DNA of 16,980 nt, taken from the NCBI GenBank assembly GCA_947625445.1, contig CANQOM010000018.1, forward strand, positions 1 to 16,980. The letters run 5' to 3'. The stretch comes from Candidatus Gastranaerophilales bacterium (GTDB lineage Bacteria > Cyanobacteriota > Vampirovibrionia > Gastranaerophilales > Gastranaerophilaceae). Below the pieces are notes generated by a model that was given only the letters and a program-made list of their open reading frames with translations, did not search any database and was not told where the DNA came from. Position numbers and translations under genes: made by a program. Shown piece by piece: positions 7,504-14,350 of the stretch (positions are counted from its first letter, which is position 1; each line of letters begins with the position of its first letter).

Positions 7504-8446
7504 TGATATTGGCGGTTATATAGAACTTGAAATAAAAAATAAGAATAAAGAATATCATAAAAAAGCAATTGCACTAAATTCAGCCAGAAGTGCTTTGGCT
7601 TATACAATAAAAGCTAATGATATTAAAGAAATGAATGTTCCTCTGTATAATTGCCCACTTATATGGGAAACCGTTGAAAAGGCAGGGTGCAAGATAAAAT
7701 TTTATAATATAGACGAAAATTTAATGCCTGAGAATGAATTTAATGAAGATGAATATATTTTATATGTAAATTATTTTGGGATTTGTTCAGAAAACACAAA
7801 AAAGTTATCAAAGAAATACAAGAATCTGATTATTGATAATGCTCAGAGTTTTTATTCAAAACCTTTGGGAATTGCAAGTATTTATTCACCAAGAAAATTT
7901 TTCGGTGTCCCTGACGGAGGTTACTTATATACAAATAAAAAGTTATCTGAGAAATTTGAACAAGACAAAGATTCAGTAAACAGATTTTCGCACCTAATTA
8001 AAAGAATAGAAGGCGGAGCCAATTGGGGTTATGAAGACTTTAACAAAAATGAAGAATCTTTAGATAATACGGGCATAAAGACTATGTCAAACCTAACGAA
8101 AACCTTATTGGGGGGGGGTGTTGACTATTTAAACGCAAAAAAGAAAAGATTAATTAATTTTAATTTCTTAAAATCTCAACTTGAAGAATTTAATCTATTT
8201 AAATTCAAATTAACAGATGACATACCCATGTATTATCCGTTTCTGTTTAAAACCGATGATTTAAGAAAAGATTTAATAAACAACAGAATATATCTGCCTG
8301 CCTGCTGGAGAGGTATAGAGGAAAAGCTCAAAAAAGACTCATATGAATTGTACTTAAAGAAATATATGTTTTTGCTAATTATCGACCAAAGATACAATTT
8401 ATCAGATATGAAAAGAATGATTAAGGTAATAAAAAAGTATATTTAA
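7496..8446 (+). CDS. DegT/DnrJ/EryC1/StrS-like PLP-dependent sugar aminotransferase
   Basis: This 316-aa protein matches the DegT-type fold. ALNSARSALAYTI is the cofactor-phosphate loop region; LIIDNAQSF carries the Asp (114) that contacts the pyridine nitrogen; YSPRKFFGVPDGGYL carries the likely Schiff-base Lys (134). Such enzymes aminate keto-deoxy nucleotide sugars with glutamate as donor. It is shorter than the usual 370-400 aa of this family, so the substrate pocket may differ and a divergent non-sugar role is possible. The start at 7496 has AGGAG at 7483-7487 and overlaps the preceding gene by 8 nt; an in-frame ATG at 7457 is less likely. A G9 tract (8110-8118) encodes LLGGGVDY near residues 205-210 and is in frame, so the gene is ON here. 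A change of one G would truncate it. Confidence 0.8.
   Translation: MFNDIGGYIELEIKNKNKEYHKKAIALNSARSALAYTIKANDIKEMNVPLYNCPLIWETVEKAGCKIKFYNIDENLMPENEFNEDEYILYVNYFGICSENTKKLSKKYKNLIIDNAQSFYSKPLGIASIYSPRKFFGVPDGGYLYTNKKLSEKFEQDKDSVNRFSHLIKRIEGGANWGYEDFNKNEESLDNTGIKTMSNLTKTLLGGGVDYLNAKKKRLINFNFLKSQLEEFNLFKFKLTDDIPMYYPFLFKTDDLRKDLINNRIYLPACWRGIEEKLKKDSYELYLKKYMFLLIIDQRYNLSDMKRMIKVIKKYI
8110..8118 (+). repeat. Poly-G tract (G9) inside the aminotransferase gene, in frame
   Basis: Nine G follow CCTTATT and read as Leu-Gly-Gly-Gly-Val-Asp-Tyr. The gene is open through the tract, so this copy is in the ON state. Gain or loss of one or two G would shift the frame about two thirds of the way through the protein. 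Confidence 0.8.
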
Positions 8447-8549
8447 TCCAGTATCGAAACCGAAAAGTTGCTTACTTTTTAAAGAAGTCACTCGAAAATT
8501 TTTAATCACACATTCGGCTTATCGTAAAAATTTACTCGGACAATATAAA

Positions 8550-9491
8550 GTGGAAATAGAAGAAATAACAAAAGAAGAATATAATAAAATAGTTGTCAAT
8601 CCTTTTTCAGGTTTTGATAAAAGTGAATTTGCCGAATTAAATAAATCAAAAGTCGACGAAGTAAAATACCTTATTTTTAAAAATAATAAAAATCGTTTTT
8701 CATTAATTACAGGAATAAAAAACGGAATAATAAAGTGTCCTTTTTCTGCTTCATTTTCATGTTTTAGCGAAATATCACACAATAACAGGATTCAACATTA
8801 TCACGATGCTATATCATCACTAATAATTTGGGCAAAAAATAAAAAAATTTCAAATATTATATTTTTAACTCCACCGTTATTTTTTAATGAACCGCACATA
8901 ACAAAATTTCAAAATGCACTCTATTGTAACGGTTTCAAATTATTAGATTATGATGTTAATTTTCAATTTTCACTTAAATCATTTTCAGAAGATAAATATA
9001 TATCTGAATTACCATCAAATTCAAGAAGAAATATAAAACAAGCAATAAAAAACAGTCTAACTTTTGAGAAAGTTAATAATACTGAAACAGTATATAAAAT
9101 AATTAAACAAAACAGAAAAGAAAAAGGATTTCCACTATGGATGAGTTGTGAAGATATTAAAAATACCGAAAAAATAATAAAATCAGATTATTTTTTGGTA
9201 TATGATTCAAACAAAAATCCTATTGCATCAGCATACGTTCAAACGATAAAACAAAATATTGCAAACGTAGTTTATTGGGGAAATATACAAGCATCCGATT
9301 ATATGTTTCCAATGAATTATTTAGCATTAAATGTATTTAATTACTATTCAAGTCAAAAAAGCATAGATTATGTAAGTATAGGAACATCAACAAAAGACAG
9401 TATTCCAAACTATGGACTATGTGATTTTAAAGAAAGTATAGGATGTAAATCCTGTGCTAAATTGAATTGGATATACGAGATAAAGTATTGA
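8550..9491 (+). CDS. FemAB/GNAT-like N-acyltransferase
   Basis: This 313-aa protein resembles the FemAB-like (peptidoglycan-bridge and related) acyltransferases with a double GNAT fold. Visible marks are the N-terminal EITKEEYNKIVVNPFSGFDKSEFAEL, a pattern typical of family starts (residue, then nP-xs-xF-qs-xxW), the central basic LPSNSRRNIKQAIKN and the later VVYWGNIQASDYMFPMNYLALN. It likely transfers an amino acid or acyl group to an amine. In this context the target may be an amino sugar or lipid-linked glycan rather than peptidoglycan; this is inference. The GTG at 8550 is chosen because the family N-terminus begins right after it; a clear ribosome site is lacking (CGGA at 8537-8540 is distant). 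It is separated from the aminotransferase by 103 nt. Confidence 0.7.
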   Translation: MEIEEITKEEYNKIVVNPFSGFDKSEFAELNKSKVDEVKYLIFKNNKNRFSLITGIKNGIIKCPFSASFSCFSEISHNNRIQHYHDAISSLIIWAKNKKISNIIFLTPPLFFNEPHITKFQNALYCNGFKLLDYDVNFQFSLKSFSEDKYISELPSNSRRNIKQAIKNSLTFEKVNNTETVYKIIKQNRKEKGFPLWMSCEDIKNTEKIIKSDYFLVYDSNKNPIASAYVQTIKQNIANVVYWGNIQASDYMFPMNYLALNVFNYYSSQKSIDYVSIGTSTKDSIPNYGLCDFKESIGCKSCAKLNWIYEIKY

Positions 9492-9522
9492 TAATTTTTA
9501 TAAAATTTCATAAAATAAAAGA

Positions 9523-10239
9523 ATGACAATTTTCAATAAAACCGATATTACAGAAAAAATAATACATTCTGCTTTGCAAGAAGAAGGGAATGTAAATTCA
9601 ACGGAAGAAATATTATCATGGCTTGAAAATCTTAATAAAACAACACACGTAAATATTAAAGAGACAAGTATAGATGATGATTCTTTTTGGTTTTATGATG
9701 ACAAAAAAGGAGAAATACTTAATCGAAAAAGAAGTTTTTTCTCTATTATCGGAATGCGACACTTTATTGACGATGAATTTATAAATGAACAACCAATAAT
9801 TATACAAAATGAAATTGGGTATTTAGGAATAATTGTAAAGGAAATTGACGGGGTATTAAATTTTTTAATGCAGGCAAAAATAGAACCAGGAAATGTTAAC
9901 TGCGTTCAAATATCACCAACAATTCAAGCAACAAAAAGTAACTTTACAAGAGCACATGGAGGTAAATTACCTCATTATTTTGAGTTATTTGAGAAAGAAA
10001 AAGGCATTATTATATATGACCAAATTCAATCAGAACAAGGAAGCAGATTCTCCGGCAAAAGAAACAGAAATATTATAATGCTTATCAATGAAGATATTCC
10101 TCTTTATCCCAATTACAAATGGATGACTTTAGGACAAATAAAATCATTAATGTCATATAATAATTTGGTTAATATGGATACAAGGACAGTTTTATCAATC
10201 TTGCCTGATAAAATGGAAAAAATCAATGGGGGGGGGTAA
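9523..10239 (+). CDS. NDP-hexose 2,3-dehydratase, N-terminal half, ended by a frameshift at a G9 tract
   Basis: The sequence closely follows NDP-hexose 2,3-dehydratases (TylCVI/EryBVI/SpnO type). IIVKEIDGVLNFLMQAKIEPGNVNCVQISPTIQAT-SNFTRAHGG (about residues 105-150, shown in short form) is the family core, then a SEQGSRFSGKRNRNIIM motif. The enzyme removes water from NDP-4-keto-6-deoxyglucose to give a 3,4-diketo-2,6-dideoxyhexose, the committed step to 2,6-dideoxysugars. The family has two repeated domains in about 450-480 aa. This frame covers only the first and stops at TAA (10237-10239) right after nine G. The -1 frame is open from the tract to 10898 and encodes the second domain. With ten G (or seven) the protein would be about 458 aa. 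No strong ribosome site precedes the ATG. As assembled the gene is OFF. Confidence 0.88.
   Translation: MTIFNKTDITEKIIHSALQEEGNVNSTEEILSWLENLNKTTHVNIKETSIDDDSFWFYDDKKGEILNRKRSFFSIIGMRHFIDDEFINEQPIIIQNEIGYLGIIVKEIDGVLNFLMQAKIEPGNVNCVQISPTIQATKSNFTRAHGGKLPHYFELFEKEKGIIIYDQIQSEQGSRFSGKRNRNIIMLINEDIPLYPNYKWMTLGQIKSLMSYNNLVNMDTRTVLSILPDKMEKINGGG
10228..10236 (+). repeat. Poly-G tract (G9) splitting the NDP-hexose 2,3-dehydratase
   Basis: Nine G directly precede the TAA that ends the first dehydratase half. One added G (or two lost) carries the frame through Val-Asn-Gln-Gln-Ser into the second half without any stop. The same length and the same required correction (-1 frame) are seen in the tract at 243-251. 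Confidence 0.82.
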
Positions 10240-10307
10240 ACCAACAATCGATTTTTTCTGTTCCGTCTGATTTTACAATAGCAAACACAATATTAAACAA
10301 TTACAAA

Positions 10308-10898
10308 ATGTACCACGATGTACATAAAATTTTCTTGCCGCTTAATGAATTAATTGACTGGAAAGTAGATAAATATGGAGTTACTTGTAAAAAAGACGCT
10401 GATTTTTGCGTAAGATATTACAATATTGAAATTCAGAACAGAGAAGTTCAAAATTGGACTCAGCCTTTATTTAAAGCTACATCACAAGCTCTTTTTGTTT
10501 TATTTACATCAATAATTAAAGGAGAAAGAAAATTTTTAATTACTCTTTATCCTGAAATAGGATGTTTTGATAAGGCAGAATTTGGGCCGACTATTCTGCT
10601 ACAAAATATCAAAAATTTAGATTATAAAAATCCGCTACACAAAGTTTTTTTAACACATCAACAAAAAAATACGGGGATTATAAAAGATGTAATTTTATCA
10701 GAAGAAGGAGGAAGGTTTTATCATGAACAAAACAGAAATGTAATTATTGAAGTTTCTGAAGATGAAATACCTGCAATCGACAAAAATACTTTATGGATAG
10801 ATTATCAATCTTTAATATTACTATTAATAAATAACAATAATTTAAACATACAATTAAGGAACTTAATGTCATTAACGGAAGGAAACAGAGGAAAATAA
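10308..10898 (+). CDS. NDP-hexose 2,3-dehydratase, C-terminal half (same gene as 9523-10239, out of frame)
   Basis: This 196-aa frame holds the second of the two repeated domains: NELIDWKVDKYGVTCK, then IEIQNREVQNWTQPLF, then SEEGGRFYHEQNRNVIIEV. The last motif visibly parallels SEQGSRFSGKRNRNIIM in the first half, confirming an internal duplication. The frame is open from the G tract at 10236, so the ATG at 10308 is only an internal methionine without a ribosome site and is probably not a real start. On its own the half-protein should be inactive. It belongs with the upstream half as one phase-variable gene. A -1 ribosomal or transcriptional slip on the G run could also give some full-length product. 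The next gene starts 4 nt later. Confidence 0.85.
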   Translation: MYHDVHKIFLPLNELIDWKVDKYGVTCKKDADFCVRYYNIEIQNREVQNWTQPLFKATSQALFVLFTSIIKGERKFLITLYPEIGCFDKAEFGPTILLQNIKNLDYKNPLHKVFLTHQQKNTGIIKDVILSEEGGRFYHEQNRNVIIEVSEDEIPAIDKNTLWIDYQSLILLLINNNNLNIQLRNLMSLTEGNRGK

Positions 10899-10902
10899 GA
10901 TA

Positions 10903-11946
10903 ATGAGAATAGGAATCATATGTCCGTCAGAAATTGCACTCAGACGTTTTTTACCTGCACTTTCAAAATTTGAAGAAGTTGAAAAGATATATGTTTCATA
11001 TGCATCAAAAAAAGAATGGACAGGAAGTCAGAATGAAAACAGTGATGAATATGAAAAAATTCAAGAGCGTGAAAAACAAAGAGCTGAAGAATTTAAATCA
11101 AAATACAACGCAGAAGTTATAGAGGGATACAATAATCTGCTAGATAAAAAATTAATTGATGCAGTATATATACCACTTCCGCCCGCACTTCATTATAAAT
11201 GGGCAAGAAAAGCATTAAAAAATGGGATACATACACTAACTGAAAAGCCTTCTACAACAAATTTAAAAGACACAAAAGAATTAGTTAAACTTGCTAAAGA
11301 AAAGAATTTGGCATTGCATGAAAACTATATGTTTATTTATCATAGCCAGATAAAAAAAATATCCGAAGTAATAAACAATAAAGAAATAGGAGAAGTAAGA
11401 CTTATAAGAATAGATTTTGGTTTTCCGTTAAGAGAACAAAATGATTTTCGATATAAAAAAGAACTGGGAGGCGGCGCTTTACTTGATTGTGGAGGATATA
11501 CATTAAAATATGCAAATTATCTTTTAAATGGAGATGCAAAAGTTATAAGCGCAAATGCAGGATATAAAAAAGGATTTGAAGTAGAAATGTATGCATCAGG
11601 AACATTATCGAATAAAAAGGGGGAAATAGTTCAAGTTTCTTTCGGAATGGATAATGATTACAGATGTAACATTGAAGTATGGGGCAGTAAAGGTACTTTA
11701 AAAAGCAACAGAATTTTAACTGCTCCTGATGGTTTTGAACCTTCTTATACCATTACAAAAAATTCAATAATTCAAGAGTTTAAAATGCATTCTGATGATG
11801 CATTTTATAAATCTATATCTAAATTTTTTGAATGTATTAACGATAAACAAAAAAGAATTTCAAATTATGAGGAAATAATAAATCAAGAAAAATTAGTTAA
11901 TGATTTTGCAAAATTATCAGGAATAAAACTTAAAGGAATAAAATGA
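10903..11946 (+). CDS. Gfo/Idh/MocA family NDP-hexose 3-ketoreductase
   Basis: This 347-aa protein is a two-domain NAD(P)-dependent oxidoreductase. IGIICPSEIALRRFLPALS at the N-terminus resembles the dinucleotide loop of the sugar 3-ketoreductases, whose R-R-x-L-P-A-L segment is kept while the usual GxGxxG is degenerate. EKPSTTNLKDTKELV carries the EKP motif with the catalytic Lys, ENYMFIYHSQIKKI matches the ENxMFxxHSQ motif of dTDP-3-ketoreductases, and GGGALLDCGGYTLKYA is the family C-terminal start. It most likely reduces the C3 keto group of the unstable diketo product of the dehydratase. These two activities are normally encoded together, and here they adjoin. AGAGGA (10887-10892) precedes the ATG. 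It overlaps the next gene by 4 nt. Confidence 0.85.
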   Translation: MRIGIICPSEIALRRFLPALSKFEEVEKIYVSYASKKEWTGSQNENSDEYEKIQEREKQRAEEFKSKYNAEVIEGYNNLLDKKLIDAVYIPLPPALHYKWARKALKNGIHTLTEKPSTTNLKDTKELVKLAKEKNLALHENYMFIYHSQIKKISEVINNKEIGEVRLIRIDFGFPLREQNDFRYKKELGGGALLDCGGYTLKYANYLLNGDAKVISANAGYKKGFEVEMYASGTLSNKKGEIVQVSFGMDNDYRCNIEVWGSKGTLKSNRILTAPDGFEPSYTITKNSIIQEFKMHSDDAFYKSISKFFECINDKQKRISNYEEIINQEKLVNDFAKLSGIKLKGIK

Positions 11947-12839
11947 AAACAGTTATAATAGGCGCAAATAGCTTCATAGCAAGAAATTTAATTTATGAAT
12001 TAAAAAAATCAAAAGAATGTATTCAATTAAATTTGTATGATATCCAAAATAATCAATCAGATAATGAAAAAAATTATACTCAGATAAATCTATTGAATAA
12101 AGAAGACATAAAAAAGATAGATTTCAATTGCGATATAATTTATATTTTTACGGGAAAGACCGGAACACTTAAAGGTTTTGACGAATATGAAGATTTTTTA
12201 AAAATAAATGAATTAACACTTTTGAATATACTTGACGAATACATAAGAAGCAACTCAAAAGCAAAAATTATATTTCCTTCTACCCGATTGGTATACAAAG
12301 GCAAGGAAGGGAAACTAAATGAAAATTCAGAAAAAGAATTTAAAACAATATATTCAATAAATAAATTTGCGTGTGAAGAATATCTCAAAATGTATAACAG
12401 GCTATATAACATTCCTTACGTAATATTTAGAATATGCGTACCATATGGAACAATGATAAAAAATGCATCTTCATACGGAACAATAGAATTTATGCTTAAA
12501 AAAGCAAAAAACAAAGAAGATATATGTTTATATTCACAAGGAGAATTAAGAAGAACGTTTACACATATTAAAGACTTGACCGGAGCATTGATTGCAGGAG
12601 CAAATTCAAAACAATGTTTAAACGACATATACAACATCGGAGGTGAAGACCTGTCTTTATATGATGTAGCCAAAGAAATTTCAAAAAAATATGAAGTTGG
12701 AATAAAATTCATACCTTGGGATGATAATGCATTAAAAATAGAATCAGGTGATACAGTCTTTGATTCTGACAAATTAGATAGATTATTAAATTTTAAATAC
12801 AAGTATAAATTAAAGAATTGGATAGAAGAGAGGGAATAA
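11943..12839 (+). CDS. NAD-dependent epimerase/dehydratase family protein, probable NDP-hexose 4-ketoreductase
   Basis: This 298-aa extended SDR protein begins with a Rossmann motif GANSFIARNL, a variant of GxxGxxG in which the last Gly is Ala. The catalytic pair is YSINK (Tyr137, Lys141), with PSTRLVYKG supplying the Ser/Thr. FRICVPYGT and RTFTHIKDL are family segments. Coming after the dehydratase and 3-ketoreductase, it would reduce the 4-keto group to finish a 2,6-dideoxyhexose; C5 epimerase or another reductase role cannot be ruled out. The ATG overlaps the preceding stop (ATGA) and has AAAGGA at 11932-11937. No rmlA or rmlB is in the window, so the 4-keto-6-deoxy precursor must come from elsewhere. 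Confidence 0.8.
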   Translation: MKTVIIGANSFIARNLIYELKKSKECIQLNLYDIQNNQSDNEKNYTQINLLNKEDIKKIDFNCDIIYIFTGKTGTLKGFDEYEDFLKINELTLLNILDEYIRSNSKAKIIFPSTRLVYKGKEGKLNENSEKEFKTIYSINKFACEEYLKMYNRLYNIPYVIFRICVPYGTMIKNASSYGTIEFMLKKAKNKEDICLYSQGELRRTFTHIKDLTGALIAGANSKQCLNDIYNIGGEDLSLYDVAKEISKKYEVGIKFIPWDDNALKIESGDTVFDSDKLDRLLNFKYKYKLKNWIEERE

Positions 12840-12840
12840 A

Positions 12841-13863
12841 ATGAAACTTTATTTCACACTAACTGACGGAATAAAAGACGATGAAGTCAATTTAAATATG
12901 CTTAGGTTATGTTTGAAATCCGCAAAAGAAAATACATCTTTAAAATTATATGCATTATATGACGGACAAAAAGATGACAATGTTTATAAAATTTTTGAAG
13001 AAAATAATGTAAATATAATAATAACTTCTTGCAGTTTCGAGAATAAACTAAAAAACTATTATAGCGATTACAAGTTTAATGGCATTAGAGGAAGTTTAAA
13101 AAGAATGCTTGGATGCTTTATGAAATTCGATATAGTTCTTTATGAAAAAGAAGACGATGTTATTTTATATGCAGATATAGATACAATGTTTTTGAATGAC
13201 ATAGATGAATCATTATTAAAAGAAATAAAAACAATAGGAGTAGCACCAGAAACTAATTTTGAATACGATAATATAAAAGGTTATAAATACTTTAGTGCAG
13301 GAATTATGGCAATAAATGTAAAAGAAGGACTAAAAAGAAGAGAAATCTTATTTAATATGCTTGAAAATAAACAAGAACCATATCAAGAATGTTGGGACCA
13401 AGGTTTTTGGAACGAATTATACAAAGACGATTTTGAGAAATTACCTTTAGAATACAATTGGAAACCATACTGGGGAATTAATGATAACGCAATAATAATT
13501 CATATACACGGATTAAAATTAGGAGTGACAAATCCAGATAAAATAGACTTCGGCTTATGTAAAATCCTTCAAATCATCTTTGAAGGCGCCTTCGAAGGAT
13601 GGATATATTATACTCTTAAAGCATATAGGATACTTGGGATTGATAAAGACAGATATGTTGCTGATTTTGCAAAATATCTTTTGTCGGCAAGAATGGAACG
13701 TGAAAAAAATTGGAAATTCTCTACTTTCTTCTTACATTATATTTATTCTAAATACAAAGATAAACATCAAAATTTTATAATAAAAAAATTATATCAATAT
13801 TCAAAAACAAAGCTACTACAAAGAAATGTAATAATTGATACAAACAAATTATTTAAAAGGTAA
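12841..13863 (+). CDS. GT8-type (GT-A fold) glycosyltransferase
   Basis: This 340-aa protein has YADIDTMFLNDID, with the DxD metal motif at Asp112-Asp114, then YFSAGIMAINV, ECWDQGFWNELY and IIHIHG, the last being the typical HxxG-type ending of GT8-like enzymes. It should transfer a sugar from a nucleotide donor with retention, probably on the lipid-linked or growing repeat unit in the cytoplasm. The C-terminal 100 residues are basic and hydrophobic, suggesting membrane association. AGAGGGA precedes the ATG by 6 nt, one base after the stop of the SDR gene. It is the last gene of the dideoxysugar block, and so a candidate transferase for that sugar, though this is context only. Confidence 0.82.
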   Translation: MKLYFTLTDGIKDDEVNLNMLRLCLKSAKENTSLKLYALYDGQKDDNVYKIFEENNVNIIITSCSFENKLKNYYSDYKFNGIRGSLKRMLGCFMKFDIVLYEKEDDVILYADIDTMFLNDIDESLLKEIKTIGVAPETNFEYDNIKGYKYFSAGIMAINVKEGLKRREILFNMLENKQEPYQECWDQGFWNELYKDDFEKLPLEYNWKPYWGINDNAIIIHIHGLKLGVTNPDKIDFGLCKILQIIFEGAFEGWIYYTLKAYRILGIDKDRYVADFAKYLLSARMEREKNWKFSTFFLHYIYSKYKDKHQNFIIKKLYQYSKTKLLQRNVIIDTNKLFKR

Positions 13864-13866
13864 AAT

Positions 13867-14082
13867 TCACTCTCCTTCAAATAAAATAGAAGGTTTAACA
13901 TTCAATGCTCTTGCAATTTTATACACATTCGCAACCGTAGTATTCCTTTCTCCCCTTTCAATCATACCGATAAAGTTAGGAGACATATTTAATATTTCAG
14001 CAAGCCCCAATTGTGTTAAATTCTTATCCAGCCTTAATGTTTTTAATTTTCTTCCAAATTTATGCAAATCTTTTCTACTCAT
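13867..14082 (-). CDS. Small XRE-family helix-turn-helix regulator
   Basis: On the - strand, 71 aa consisting almost only of a Cro/C1-type HTH domain: GRKLKTLRLDKNLTQLGLAEILNMSP, then IGMIERGERNTTVANVYKIARALNV. It should bind DNA as a dimer. I start at the ATG at 14082; a TTG at 14112 would add ten residues, has no better ribosome site and falls into the palindrome. The gene faces the GT8 gene (3 nt between ends), and its 5' side looks onto the glf upstream region. It may repress itself and/or glf and nearby glycan genes; targets are inferred. Confidence 0.82.
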   Translation of the reverse strand: MSRKDLHKFGRKLKTLRLDKNLTQLGLAEILNMSPNFIGMIERGERNTTVANVYKIARALNVKPSILFEGE

Positions 14083-14103
14083 AATAATATTTTCACGATA
14101 TTT

Positions 14104-14138
14104 TATAAACAAATAAACAAACTGTTTGTGTGTTTATA
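14104..14138. promoter_or_regulatory. Nested palindrome, candidate XRE operator
   Basis: ACAAAC-T-GTTTGT (14117-14129) is a perfect 13-bp dyad. It lies within a wider pair TATAAAC (14104-14110) and GTTTATA (14132-14138), whose centre is offset by 2 bp. It lies about 35 bp upstream of the XRE start codon, the expected place for an autoregulatory operator. Confidence 0.5.
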
Positions 14139-14144
14139 CAGGGG

Positions 14145-14267
14145 AAACTTAATTATAGACTGTATTACAAAATAAAATTAATAAGAGTAACTAAAACTTT
14201 ATTTGTTATCTTAATGATTACAATTGTTAAATAAAACTTTATATAACAAAACAAAAACTTAATTATA
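14145..14267 (+). repeat. Short direct repeats in the XRE-glf intergenic region
   Basis: AAACTTAATTATA occurs at 14145-14157 and again at 14255-14267. TAAAACTTTA occurs at 14192-14201 and 14232-14241. Both are AT-rich and short, so chance is possible; they may mark promoter or operator copies. Confidence 0.35.
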
Positions 14268-14350
14268 TACAGTTGTAGAATAATAATTTCCAGCTACTGC
14301 GATATTTTAAAAGAGTAAATAATAAAATATACTCGCATTAAGGATAAATA

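Noticed and set aside
8496..8533. 9-bp inverted repeat AAATTTTTA / TAAAAATTT between aminotransferase and FemAB-like genes
   Set aside because: It is made only of A and T with a 20-nt loop, so chance occurrence is likely.
10308..10310. Independent translation start for the second dehydratase half
   Set aside because: No ribosome site precedes it, the open frame extends back to the G tract, and the half-domain is known only as part of the two-domain protein.
13581..13592. GC-rich palindrome GAAGGCGCCTTC as a terminator or operator
   Set aside because: It lies inside the GT8 coding sequence (Glu-Gly-Ala-Phe) and has no U-run.
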